Below are positions 43,165 to 55,402 of a stretch of DNA of 64,000 bases, piece by piece; position 1 is the first letter of the stretch; each line of letters begins with the position of its first letter. The stretch lies in the NCBI RefSeq assembly GCF_030247195.1, contig NC_080672.1, positions 82,024,113 through 82,088,112 on the forward strand, written 5' to 3'. This DNA is from Topomyia yanbarensis (lineage: Eukaryota > Arthropoda > Insecta > Diptera > Culicidae). The translations under genes and the position numbers were made by a program. Under the pieces are notes generated by a model, which did no database searches, was not told where the DNA came from, and was given only the letters and a program-made list of their open reading frames with translations.

Positions 43165-44790
43165 ATTACACTCAGGTTTTTTTTACGCGGGGGATACGTA
43201 CCGCGTTAATTGGAAAATCCGCGTAAAAAGCCGCGTTAATTCGAAAATCCTCGTAAAAAAACCGCGTTAATTTGAAAGTTCGCCTAAAAAAACTCAACAC
43301 AAGACTTAGAATATTTTTAAAAGTTTTTTTTTTGCACGGATTTCGCAATTAATACGGTTTTTGCAAAAATAAGTCCTTTTGAATGCAAAAGGCTTAGACT
43401 TTTTCCTACAAAAATGCTGAGTTCTTTTAAATCCAAAGAACTTAGAAGAATTTTGGCAGTTTTTTTGCGCGGATTTCGCAATTATCTCGTTTTTTGCAAA
43501 AAAAATATGCCTAGTCCTTTTGAATGCAACAGACTTAGAAGATTTTCGGAAAGATGGAAGAGACGGGTCTGGACTCCTTATGTCCCGCACCTCAACAATA
43601 TGGGTATTTTCTGAATGGTCTTGACGAGTAGGTGCCAGAAATTGATTTTTGTGTTATTTTGAAATCCAAGATGGCGACTTCCGGTTTAGCGAAATTCTCT
43701 ACAACCCATGCAATATGGGTATTGTCGGAATAGTCTTGACGAGTAGGTGCCAGAAATGTATGTTTGACGGCATTTTGAAATCCAAAATGGCGACTTCCGG
43801 TTTGGCGAAATTCGTTATAACCTAATAAATGTGTATTTTCGGAATGGTCTTGAAGAGTAGGTGCCAGAAATTGATATTTGACGCTATTTTGAAATCCAAG
43901 ATGGCAACTTCCGGTTTAGCGAAATTCGCTGCAATCCAATCAATATAGGTATTTTCGGAATGGTGTTAACGAGCAGGTGCCAGGAATAAATAAATAAATA
44001 AATCAGCATCTTCAGCCCAAGGTTGTCCATGAAAAATTGATTTTGGAAGCCATTTTGAAATCCAAGATGATGATTTCCGGCTTAGCGAGATTCTCTACAA
44101 CTTAACCAATATGAATATTTTCGGAATGGTTTTTGACAAGCAGGAGACAAATGTCGATGTTTGACGTCATTTTGAAAGTCTAGATGGCGACTTCCGGTTA
44201 ACCGAAATTCCTGAATGGAAAATCTGGGCGATCATCCAAAACATCCTCGAATATAAGATCTAATCATAAACCAGCGAAATGTAAAATATTTTTATGTGTA
44301 CGTCCTGAAGAGTGCGGTGAGAATGGAAATGAGAGAAGAAAGAGATGTATGTAATGTGAGTTGGGGGTTTTAATTGATTCAAATTAAACACATTGCTAAA
44401 AATCAAGTAAATTCAACTGCTTAATTAAAGTTATTTGTACATCCCATACTGATTGGGTTATAGCGAATTTCGCTAAACCGGAAGTCGCTATCTTAGATTT
44501 AAAAATGGCGTCAAAATCAATTTCTGGTACCTACTTCAAGACTATTCCGAAAATATCCATATTGTTGAGGTGCGGGCCATAAGGAATCTTCCAGACCCGC
44601 GTCTTCCAGCTTTCTGAAAATCTTCTAAGTCTTTTGCATTCAAAAGGACTTTTTTTGAAAAAAAAACCGTGTTAATTTCGAAATCCACGCAAAAAATAAA
44701 CTGCCAAAATTCTTCTAAGTTCTTTGCATTTCAAAGGACTTAGATTTTTTTTTTTCAGAAAAACATCTAAGTCTTTTGCATTAAAAAAGG
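43165..44790. mobile_element. Large foldback element with internal tandem units
   Basis: The left arm (about 43320-43612) and right arm (about 44540-44790, reversed) share AACTTAGAAGAATTTTGGCA, CTTTTGAATGCAAAAG and CGCACCTCAACAATATGG. Next to the left arm lie five to six tandem units of about 110-120 bp containing AAATCCAAGATGGCGACTTC (43612-44215); one inverted unit lies at 44456-44540. The outer left edge (43165-43290) has CCGCGTTAATT/AAAATCCGCG repeats. There is no coding sequence, and no TSD was fixed. Confidence 0.65.
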
Positions 44791-44799
44791 AAATTTATT

Positions 44800-45460
44800 C
44801 ATTTAAACTACCATCAAAGGCATTTTGAACATCATTCTTCATTAGATGCACATTATATGTACCTATGTGAAAAACTGGTGCGAGTATTACGTACTACTAT
44901 TGCACTGGCGGATCGCATTCATTGCAATTGAGTGAATATAGGCAACCTATATTTTAACTAAAGATTAGGACAAATCAGACTGAAGTCCACGCTGGCACGT
45001 AGCCAAAGGGAAGGAGGGGGAGTCTAAAGGGTAACTTCGCTCCCCACCACATTTTCGGGAATAATGATAAATGATCACAAATAAAAAAATAATAATTCCA
45101 AACAAGCGTGTTTTCAAATTGATGTGAAAATGATATAGAATAAATTTAATAGTAGATTGAGCATTAGCAAAATCAAATTCTTACATTGGCGATCCTGCCG
45201 GTTATTGTAAAAAGAATCCAGTTAGAATCCCCCACGCGGTTAAATCAAGTAAGGAAAGAGTGAAAGCATGTAAACTGAAAGGCTTCCCAAAAACAATATG
45301 GCGACTCGAAAGAAAAAAGAATTGTGAAAGCGTGTAAACCACGTACCTTTTCATACTAGCAAAATTGCTTCTTGGTCGCCTGTCATGAAAAATGGCTGCT
45401 TTGTAGCCTGCAAAGAAAAAACTCAGCAGCCGCATGCATATATTATATTTCGCAAAAATC
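44800..45460. other. Unassigned spacer
   Basis: No gene recognised. A GGGAAGGAGGGGGAG stretch near 45010 may be the end of another element. Confidence 0.3.
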
Positions 45461-45466
45461 GCCTTA

Positions 45467-46479
45467 AGGGCCATCCATATACCACGTGGACAATTTAGGA
45501 AAGGGTAGAGGTCACGAGAAAGTCCATGCTTGTCCATTGGGATGGGGGTGGGGGTATGGGTAATGTCCACGTCGTCATATTTTTGTCTTTTATATAAAAA
45601 TGAAACAAATTTGTATTGTCATTGGTGTGAGCAGTTATATTCAAATTCTTTCAAGATTTTTAAATAGTCCAAGTGCTTATAACAGCATAGTATATGCGTG
45701 TGCATCACGTGTGAAAATTGAAAACATCTATGAAGACTATCATCGAAAAAATCATAAGAACTCGCACGAAAAAGAATCAGAATTTTTTATCTAGAGTAAC
45801 TGCTCCCTAATTCATCTTAGCACCTCTATTCATCTCACCCATTTGAACACATTAGTTAGAGCAGTATCTGCTATCTCTATTCAACGCATTAGCTCAAATG
45901 GTAGGATGAATAAGGGTACGTTGTGCTCGACTTTTCGCTTCGCTCAAACGCGAGTATTTTACATTTCCCAGGAAAAAAAATTTAAACTGTGCTGCTTCTT
46001 AGCAGCACAGTTTAAAAATTTGATGATGATACCTATTTAAGCGCAATCCACTAACTCTAAGTCGAGTTATCATCGAAATAGTGTGATATCCTGACTAATG
46101 AGATGAATAAGGGCTCGTCTACCCTAAATCACTTGATGCAATCATCTGTAACATGGTCTAATCACATTAATTTTGGATTTAATAGCTAGAGGTTGAAATT
46201 ACGAACCAATTCAAGAATTCAATTTGTGATGAATCTTTGAAATGTAAATATAAAATATCATAAGTCGTTGAGATTTGAACGATTTTCATAAGGTTTGCTT
46301 CATATTAGTCTTCCACATGGGAAAATTTTCTAAATCCCATTTTTATGAAACTACCCATTTTTTTGAAAGTCCACATAGACACCGTAGGGAGGGGTAGGGG
46401 TTTATGAATCGTCCACACTTGTCCACGAGGGGGTCAGAAAAAAGGGTTTTTTTTGTCCACGTGGTAAATGAACGGCTCC
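45467..46479. mobile_element. Related TIR element with TTA TSD (family of 11397-12598)
   Basis: The ends AGGGCCATCCATATACCAC and, reversed, GGAGCCGTTCATTTACCAC share the ACCACGTGGAC continuation. TTA flanks both sides (45464-45466, 46480-46482). G-rich subterminal blocks (GGGATGGGGGTGGGGG; GGGAGGGGTAGGGG) match the layout of 11397-12598. Non-coding. Confidence 0.7.
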
Positions 46480-46974
46480 TTACAGTACGCCACATCGCAA
46501 TTGAATAAAAAAGCTCACGCATAAATATCAGCAAAAATACCTTGCCGCAATGAAAACTAGGCTTGACGGTTCGGGACAACCACATCATATTCAAATCACA
46601 AAACAAATAGTTTTCCTTTTGTTCTAACATAATAACATCGCATATTTGCATATAATCAATCGTAAGACTAAAACAAAATGGCCGACAGCATAAAATATTA
46701 CCGCTACAAAGCTTGGCATGGCAGATCGGGACGATCGCATTGTATTCAGCTAAATGCCTTGAGCTTCACGATTTTTTGAGCCATTAATGCATTGCTCGTA
46801 TACGCACACCAGCGTTAGCAATGACGAGCCAAAGGGCTCATTGATTGCAGCAACCTCGACCGGCCATCTTTTTGCTTACGATCGCCTCACAGGTAAGACG
46901 TGCTCCTGTTGCTCTCATTTAAGTGTAATGCCGTGATGGGAGATTTTCAAGCAATGCAATAAAATTCTCAAATT

Positions 46975-47003
46975 TTGGTCTACGTGGTTTATGAATGGTC
47001 CCT
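46975..47003. mobile_element. Orphan end of the same TWA-type family
   Basis: GGTCTACGTGGTTTATGAAT followed by GGTCCC is the right terminus of the 11397-12598 family without a matching left end nearby. The stretch between 46480 and 46975 is otherwise unassigned. Confidence 0.5.
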
Positions 47004-47031
47004 TGTCTCTCTGGTCGTGACCATTTGGTGT

Positions 47032-47215
47032 ATACAGTGCTACCCAGCGGTGAAAACACGACCCATGGGTTTTTCCCATGTAAATTATCAAAAACGGTTC
47101 ACCAGAAGTTGCCATCTTGGTTTTCAGAATTGCGTCCAAAATCGATCTCTGGTATCTACTCGTAAAGCCTGTACCGAAAATACCCATATTGATTAGGTTA
47201 GAGAGAATTAAGCAT
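47032..47215. repeat. Two short dispersed repeat fragments
   Basis: 47032-47095 resembles 225-300. 47100-47210 resembles, in reverse, the 110-bp tandem unit of 43612-44215 (AGTTGCCATCTTGG, CTGGTATCTACTCG, CCGAAAATACCCATATTG). Confidence 0.55.
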
Positions 47216-47649
47216 TTGCCACAAAAATGGGGTAAAATAAATAAAAACAATTGTGGCGAACGTTTCAGTGGCATTCAATTTTTGAACCACAATATAAATA
47301 TAAATATATAAATTCACTTCGTAAATATTCTATGGGCATACTTTTTCGATCGATCTGCTTCTTTCTATAACACTCAGCAAATGATCAAAAAACTTTTAAG
47401 CAGGTTTTCACTTGTTCAACAAATATTTTGGTTGTAGCACAGAACCTACGAATCAATTATCGACAACCGACCAGTGACGGCAACCGACCAGTTTCCCCTA
47501 CCTACTACGAAACTATATGAAGTGAAACAACGAGAAAAATGTTAGCCTTCGTTAGGTGTAACATTTTTGTAACAAATAATTCAATATTATTTTAAGCCAT
47601 ATTTAAATGTTTTTGAAACCGAATTGTTTGTTAGAAATTCAGAGTTTGG

Positions 47650-47830
47650 TAAATAATGTCTTTGATGCGGTTGGCCAACACGAATCGGTGCCGAAGTGGA
47701 TCATGTGTGGCCTCAATAATACTGTACAAAGATAATGTGGTCAATCGATAAAACTGATTCAAAACCTTTATAATAATTTTTATAGCATGTAGAAAATCAC
47801 AACTAAAATAAGATTGAAACTTCATGAATC
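47650..47830. repeat. Fragment of the 14430-15051 arm family
   Basis: It shares AATCGGTGCCGAA, AATGTGGTCAATCGATAAAA-like and AACTGATTCA blocks with 14330-14690 in the same order. It is a diverged partial copy. Confidence 0.5.
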
Positions 47831-49170
47831 CAGTACTAAAACTCAGAGTTTTTTTTCGGAAGCATTTTTAGTAGATTTACTGATATTAATATATACTGGT
47901 GACTGGATTAAGGTCCATATAAGTTCTAGAATATGAATTGACCAATTTTACACAAACTCGAATTCAAATTCCAATTAGTTCCAATTAAAGTTAAAAAATT
48001 CCTTTCGACAAAAACAACACCGCATTTAATGTAAAATTTGTGAATTTTACATTCATCAAGCAGTGACCGCTGGCTTATTCTTTGTTCTGGAACTCTGTGG
48101 ACTCTCGAAAGTATTTTCAAAATAGCATTCCAACTATTGCGCTTTTTATCTGTTTTGCCTAAACAACTTCAAGGTACCGAAGAGGGGCAGTAAAGCAGTT
48201 TTTGCATGTCGCTAAATATTGTATTTAAACACTAAAGTGTGTTTTTAACTACGCAAGAGACATCAATATATTTTACATTCTCGCGTTCGATCATTTTTTT
48301 AAGACGGGTCAGAAAACGTAGAAAAACATCTATGGTCCCTTAAGTGATTGGTATACATCAGCAATATTGAACGTCTATTGTTTGAATTATTTTCCAACAG
48401 TAAATATGCTGTTTGTTTAGGCTTAGGTGCTTTTCTGATCTAACAGGTAGGGTGATAATAGAAACAAGGAGAAAAGCTGCTCATTACCTTATATTTTCAT
48501 AAAAATATGCAGGCATTTTGCAACGTCAACGAAATAAGCAGATTGGAAGCTACACCATTAATTTTGTTCTACCGACTCTCACTTTTTCCGCAACTTTTTA
48601 CCAAGTTTTATGCAGCCGACCTAACCAAGATCTCAGTACAAGTGACGTTTGTTTTGCTGAAACTCGGGAAATATATTACTGAAAATCAGTAAATTGAAGC
48701 CACGCTGCTGAACTATCAATTGAAAAAATTAACTGACCGTTCAGCTGTGTGGAAAACACCGAACTGAAGACGAGATATTCAAATTTTGAATCTTCAAAAG
48801 CGCGAACAATTTTGAAGAAACTACTTACCACCGAATCAAACTTAAATTATAAATGCTAATAACAGTTTTGGTTTCATCTCAATTAATGCCTGAAGCATTG
48901 AGACGAGTACATATAGACCTTTTTAGTAGACCCAACACGAAAAACTCTCAAATAGCTATATAATTAGCTGTAGGAAGCTAAAAAAAATGCATTTAAAGTA
49001 TAGTCCATAAAGGAAGAGTATTCTGATTGCAATTGAAAAGCGAGATAGTGAACTTGGTCTTTGTTTATTGTCTTATTTTCAGAGTGCGCAACTAGTGTTT
49101 AGGATAAGCAATTTATTAACTAAAATGTACATAAGATGCGCATAAGTTGCTCAGGACGAAAATAGGAAAA
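47831..49170. other. Unassigned AT-rich spacer
   Basis: No gene or bounded repeat recognised. Confidence 0.35.
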
Positions 49171-51982
49171 AAAACGTGTTTAATCCACCTAACAGTGTGA
49201 TGAGACATTTCTTATAACTCTTATCACTCTTCGGATATTATATCGTTTGAGAACATTTAGAACTTTATGCTTCGCGATGTTTTTGATAACACATACTACA
49301 TGGGATAGTGGCAGGACTCAGAGAATCGCTCAAATCAGCATAGGACAACATCAGTGCTAGAAATCTCAAACCAAATCAATGGGAAAGCGAAAAAATGGCC
49401 CATAAAATAGACATACCAACGAAATGTTGTTAATGCTCTGTTAATAAAATATCTATATTGTGGTGGGAAAACTGAATTTTCCTAAAGGGGTTATATATTG
49501 TACTGAGCCAAAAAAATCGATTTTTTTTTAATCGATTTGAAGTTTATACTTTACTCAAATTTCCAACACGACTGAGAAATCAACGCTTTTTCTTGAAAAG
49601 GGTGATACTAGCAGTGATACCATTCAAAGAAAATCAACAGTGAATATTTCCAGACTTTTATTTCCTATTTAAGAACTATTGTGTTTTTTATATCCTAGAT
49701 TGCATGATTCAGTGATCGAAACCCAAAACTTCATAAAGTATTTGAAATTATTAAATTAAAATTTGTTTTTGCTATTGAAATTTACAAAATGATAGTATCG
49801 CCCCTTTAGCGATTGTTTACTTTTTCGGTCCCACCTATCAGCATTGAAGTATCGTTCTTACGTTTTTTTACAATAACTACCGTTCTACACCACCGATTTC
49901 GTCCGGGTTTTTTTCAATAGCGATCATTGTTACTATTTACAGCTGGTATCAGCTTGATAATCCTCAAAAAAATACGAAAATGACAGTTTCGCTTCTAAAC
50001 TGCTAGCAAAAAAAGTATCGCCCTGTTTTTTTGCATGGAGCGTGGAGGGCGAAACTTTAAATAAACAAACAAAAATACAGTTTCGCCCGTTGTATTTTTT
50101 GCTGTAGTTTAAGAAAGCAATATCGTAGAATCAAAATTTTTAGGTTAATTGGTTGCGTTTCAAAGCCCTCATTCGCATGTATGAAAAAAGCCTTATGTTT
50201 ACATTTGTAAGTATCGCCATTTTCACAAAAAAGGGTTGAAATGAAATCGCAGCTCCTGATATCACGCTATCTCTGAAGTGCATGCGTGCATAGTTCCAAA
50301 TTTTACTTCGACATCGACTTTTTCTTCTTCTTTGCAAAGGTGACTTCCCAGTAGTATCCTTGATTTGAATTATTATCGCTAATCCTAATGCCAAAGAACA
50401 AATCAAAACCTCTCGAAAACTAACCGTTTGGGAAAATCATCATCATTACTGGAATTTTCATTTTCACGAAACTTTTCGATAACCTTCCGTCACTTGCGTT
50501 AATGCACTGTGTGCACAGTGCTCTGAAAATCTAGCGAAATCGTCTTAGGGCACCAGCGGGTCTAATTCAGAGCTATCTGCGAGGCGAGTTTAATCTTTAA
50601 AGAAAACTAAAAATTAATTTCTATTCCATAATTTTCAGTTCAGCAATTCGAGAGATCGTGCTCACCGCAAGCCATGAAAAATAGTCTACGTTGTGAAGCG
50701 ATGGTCACTATTTATTAAAAAATCACGGTTAAATAAAAAAAAAAATTATACTATTAAAAAATTTCAAATAGTTTATAATTTTCACAAACTTATTAAGAAA
50801 AATTGTTTAATAATCTTTCGTAATATTGTGTAAGAAAAAAGCTGAAAATTTCAGTATTTTCTCTATCTGTAACATATTAACCCTTAAGTATACCAATTAA
50901 TTGGTATACGAATTGGAATAGGTTCGCCAAATTTTGAAAGAAGTCTATAAAAAAAATCCCTTGAAAATTACCTAAAAATTGTTGTAGTTCGATATAATAA
51001 AAAATCCCCAAAAATGAAATGTACCTATTAATGTGAAACACAGTGAATAATACATACAATAAAGACCCATTTTTATCAGTCTCATGGTGTATTTTAGGCT
51101 GACAAAATGGGGACATTGACTAAATCGAGCAATTTTTTTTCTTTATAATAAACTGAAGCTGTTAAAATATTCTTCCCGTCCCTTGATGTAGTCTGATAAC
51201 TATTTCTGATTATGATGAACTTTTTATTTTTGCATATTTCCATCTTCATGATAAGGAAAACATGCTCAAGAAAGGATTTACTCGAATTCAGTCTTGTTCG
51301 TCTGCTAGAGCCCATCAAACATATGTTCATATTTGGCTGATAAAATCAGGGTTTCAATGTATTATAATAGATATTCAGCATTCGAAGAAGTTTCTCGTGA
51401 ACGAGTGTAGAAGGACTTTGTTTCTACTTACTTGAAGTCAGCGGCGTAGCCAGAAATTCGGTTTGGTGGGGGTTTGGTGAAAATCGATCATACTGTCCAA
51501 ACGGCATAATTCCGAAACCGTAATTTTTGAAGTTTTAAAATTATGCAGAATTATTTTTTCAGAAAATAGTAACAGAGTTCGTGTCTAGCGAATTTGTTGA
51601 GAATTTATTGTAGTCATGAATATTAACCTGAGAAAAATCACCATAAATACTTCTTGGACGATATACCATCCAAATTATTTTATCAAATGATGCGCTGTTT
51701 AACGTTTGTAAAACTCATCGAAGATACTAAACCTCCGAAGTTGGCGGTTTCAAAATGATGCTATCTTGACCTTAAATTACTGATTTTAAACATTTGACCT
51801 ACACATATAATTGGTCATACAACAAAAATCAAATGCTCATCAAAATCGATCAGAACCTTCTAGAATCGAATGGAAATCGTTATTTTTCATAAATTTCTCT
51901 CTACATTCGGAAAGTGTTATCCTCGTTATTAATCATATTACGTTTTCGTCTCAACTCGACGCATTCCCAAAAAAACCTGTCT

Positions 51983-52350
51983 TAATCCATCTAGTGGTGC
52001 AATTGTGCTTGTCTCATTTGTCCAGACTACGATTCCATGGCTGGTTATGTTCAATACAATGGTGGAAATGAATATTACATGTTCAGTACGATTTGCACAT
52101 ACATACAATGGATCGACAGCCACGATCTTGAGATGCTATGTGATACTAAAACATCGCTTGAAACCAGCGGCGGATCATGCAGAAAGATCCGGGAGGTCCA
52201 GGTCCTTCCGAAAATTTTCAACTTGTTAAGAAATTTTAAACTAGTTTTAATTTTAAAGTAGCAACCCCTCACTGCATACTCCCTCCGGGCCGGTATGATT
52301 GACGATTTTTAGAGTGATTGCATAACCTTTCTATATGAGAAAGACAAAAA
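51983..52350 (+). mobile_element. TTAATCCAYCTAGTGG element, copy 1
   Basis: Starts TTAATCCATCTAGTGGTGCA and ends with a CTCCGGGCCGG block and hairpin CCTTTCTATATGAGAAAG, followed by an A-rich tail. The partner is 59282-59670. The following 52351-52760 carries another CCCTCCGGG block and an AATGAGAAAGGC end, so a second copy of the module is joined in tandem. Non-coding; the class (3'-hairpin retroposon or other) is not established. Confidence 0.6.
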
Positions 52351-52631
52351 TGTACCAAAGTCCAAAAAAGTCAATTTTTGTCAAACATCTCAATGTTTCA
52401 TGCATTTTAAAGTCATTTGGCATCAAAAATACAAATTTGATTTTGAAAATTTTTCATTTCAGTTTATATGGGAATTTGCTGTGTGATTGCACTCTTCAAC
52501 TCGTAACTCCGGAACCGGAAGTCCAATCAATAAAAAATTCAATAGCAGCCGATGGGAAGGTTGTACCTTTCATTTGAGACTAACTTTGTGCAAATCGGTC
52601 CAGCCATCTCTGAGAAACAGAGGTCACATTT

Positions 52632-52665
52632 TTTCCACATACACACATACATACACACACAGACA
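52632..52665. repeat. CA/CATA microsatellite
   Basis: Tandem ACACATAC/ACACAC units, part of the 3' module of the neighbouring repeat. The counterpart is at 59977-60016. Confidence 0.8.
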
Positions 52666-53190
52666 TTTTCCGATCTCGACGAACTCAGTCGATTGGCATA
52701 TGACACTCGGCCCTCCGGGTCGGGATTAGATTGACGAATTTTAGAGTGAATGAGAAAGGCAAGAACATTTTTAGCAAATGTTGAAAGTTATGCATTTTGT
52801 TGGTAAGCAGTTCTATGTTTCATAGACATTAAATCAATTTTAACTTCTCTTCCTATTAAATAAAGACCCTTATTACAGTACATCTCTACAAAAACGAGAT
52901 CAATTTGAAAATAAATCTGAGGACTATGATTGATTACAGAACTCTGGAATTTCCTATTGGAATGTTTTCAGGCCGGAATTTGATATTGATGCTATTAGAC
53001 AACTGTGAAATCAAGACCAATAGATCAGTTACATATCAGGACCCCATTTCGACAATTTATCAAAAGTCCTCATGATGTTTACAACAACAGGTTATCAATC
53101 TACGGATCAGATAATTGTTATTGTAATATTGAATTAAATCAGTCTGCATCAATAAATTTTCAACTTTAATCCAATATTTTTTTGGGTGTG

Positions 53191-53215
53191 GTGGGGGGGG
53201 GGGGGTGGGGGGCGT
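53191..53215. repeat. G-run near the right end of the hAT-like element
   Basis: About 14 consecutive G, then TGGGGGG; copy 2 has nine G at 60540-60548. The plus strand is G-rich enough to form a quadruplex. Confidence 0.8.
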
Positions 53216-54176
53216 TGTATGGTGTTAAACCCCAAAACCTTCTCTGGGCTACGCCGTTGCTTGGAGTTATTTATTTCGCTTTTCATTTTCCGATATGTTT
53301 CAGATCGATCCGATGGTCATAAGTTAGAAAAATTGCAGTCAGAAGGTTCGCACAAATGAACATTTTTGCACTGATAAGTTATCAAGTTCCTTCCAGACAA
53401 CTTGGAAGTGTTCGGTGATTATTTCTAGCGGTTGTAGACAGAAAAATGAAATACAAAATTCGATTTGTCGTAATAATGTTTGGCTTATTTCAATGGATTA
53501 TTTCTATATTGAACAATAAATAGGCGACAAAGAGTAATCCACAAACAACAAGCCATAACTTTTAAAGTATTCAAAATAGATATTTGAAGTCTTCAGTAAA
53601 GTTATTCGCAAAAGTAAGAGCTACAAATTTGTAGAAGGCATCATTTCGATATAATCACTTCCAAGAAAATTTGTGAAAATATCTCACTCATAGGGTGATT
53701 AATCAGCAAAAGCACAATACCAAAAGAAAGGGCATATTTCCTCCTTTAAATTCTCAGAAGATACTATTGACCTAAAATAAGCCGTTTTGGCGTTAATAAT
53801 AGATTACATGTTTTTGGTCATATTTCTGGCAATGGGAAATGATAAAAATCTTTCATTCGCATTTAATGTTAAATATCTCTTTTGATAATAGTCGGATTTC
53901 AACAATCTATAGCTTGTTCGAAAGGTATTCGTTAAAGCTGTCTAAAAACATATAAATTGTTAATCTATATTGTCAATTTCGGCAGATAATTCTAAAAAAC
54001 TGCAAAAAATGCCATTTTTACGCATTCAAACATTCATATCTTGGAAACTAAACATCAGAATCAAAAACAAATTAATAGCGTTCATACTGTTTTTTAGTTC
54101 TTTCATTTAAAATTGGTTTGGATAAGATCGGTTCAGCCATTGCTGAGAAACACGAATGAGAATTTGTCCGTTACAT

Positions 54177-54214
54177 ACACACACACACACACAGACACAC
54201 ACACACACAGACAT
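54177..54214. repeat. (CA)n microsatellite in the 3' module
   Basis: ACACAC runs broken by CAGACAC. The counterpart in copy 2 is 62720-62757, with different run lengths. Confidence 0.85.
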
Positions 54215-54419
54215 TGTCCCAAATCGTCGATCTGAGTCGATTGGTATATAAGACTCGGCCCTCCGGGCCTCGGAAAAAATCTTGAAAGTTTGAGCGAATT
54301 CTATACATTTCTTTTATAAGAAATGTAAAACGACAGGCGCAAGTCCAATCAGTTTCTAAACTGCTCACTCGACTGACACGCAGAAGTGAAACTTATTCAC
54401 TAGCAATTCAATACTAGCG

Positions 54420-55170
54420 CATGCCAAATAACTGGTGTATTGGTATGTGTACTTTAAAAGTCTCTTTCCTCTCGATGCCGTTTGTTGACCAAATCATCGG
54501 CCATCACCGTACGATGGATTGTTGAGCTGTCTGATGTGATGATCTCTCTCTCGCGCAACATAATCAAGCTTTGTTTATGTTGCACACTGGTGTCACAGCG
54601 CGTCGCTTTACTCTCCCGCAACAAAAAAGTCATCAAAATACCGATGAGTTGCTGGTGGATTTTAGAACGTGCCTAATATCCCGCCAGATTAGTCCCAGCT
54701 CGGGACACATTCTCTCAGGTGCTGATTTTAGGTCTACTCAAACCAGCAAACAATATTGTTTGTGCTGATGGTTATTAATAGACTATTATAACTTATTATG
54801 TTTGTCGCAGGCAGAGGGTACGGTACACTTCTTAGCAATGTTAACAGATTTGAGCCACCTCGGAACGGAATAAAGTGGCTTTAGTTCATTTTGGCGCCTC
54901 TCGAAAGTTTCAAAGGAACATTCCTAGCACTGCAGATGAAACGTTCTGGCTCGCAGATTGCAATGGTAATGATGTCAATGATGATGATAATGATGAATAT
55001 TGTGGTTCTAATGTTCTCCCCAGATCATTATGGCAGCATCGTGAGCTGCGATGAAGATGTTCGCATCAACAAGGAAGATGGTGAAATAAATATAAGCAAA
55101 ACATATGCTACTGTCGTGATTTGCTATCCTCAGGCCCACAGCCAGGATTCTGCCTGGGGGTGACTTAAAA
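54420..55170. other. GC-richer unique-looking block
   Basis: No TE hallmarks. Overlapping open frames of 60-90 codons occur on both strands. The plus-strand frame 54891-55163 includes a low-complexity Met-rich stretch from an ATGATG run and a Cys-containing end, but has no known domain. A TTTGTCGCAG acceptor-like site lies at about 54801-54810. It could hold an unrecognised exon. Confidence 0.25.
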
Positions 55171-55402
55171 ACTTAACGCATAATGTATTTTTTTCACAAG
55201 AAAACCGATCAAATTGCCATTGAAACTTGAACGAAATGTTTTCAGAAGAAACAGTTTTCAAACAGATGCGTACTCGGAGATCCTTAAAATCAGATCCGTA
55301 CCATGCGGTTGGTCTCCGCCAAGGGCTCCCGACTGAAAAGGGCGCAAAAATTTTGATTAGCTTTAAAAAATAGTTAAATTATTGAATAGCTCAGAATAAA
55401 TA

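Larger units (their letters stand above)
51439..53259. mobile_element. hAT-like element, near-perfect 8-bp TSD
   Basis: The ends CAGCGGCGTAGCCAGA and, reversed, CAACGGCGTAGCCCAGA are inverted repeats. CTTGAAGT (51431-51438) and CTTGGAGT (53260-53267) differ at one position. The 1.82-kb element has no transposase and contains a smaller repeat (51983-52350), a CA microsatellite and a G-run. Its right end persists in the second duplication copy (about 60598); its left end there is deleted. Confidence 0.7.
49179..54330 (+). repeat. Direct duplication, copy 1 (partner 58066-62874)
   Basis: From TTTAATCCACCTAACAGTGT to the terminal hairpin ACATTTCTTTTATAAGAAATG the segment matches 58066-62874 in the same order and orientation. 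Copy 1 keeps 49890-51470, which copy 2 lacks, and lacks the 1.2-kb insertion of copy 2. The 3' edge has CTCGGCCCTCCGGGCCTCGG followed by the hairpin, a layout shared by smaller units inside (51983-52350), so the whole may be one large non-coding element rather than a genomic duplication. No conserved ORF is present. Confidence 0.8.

Noticed and set aside
43165..44790. CRISPR-like array because of regularly repeated units
   Set aside because: Units are about 110-120 bp, repeat without unique spacers, and lie in an animal TE; not a CRISPR array.
45202..45570. 122-codon minus-strand frame
   Set aside because: It runs across the boundary and G-rich end of a transposon (45467-46479), so it is a chance frame.
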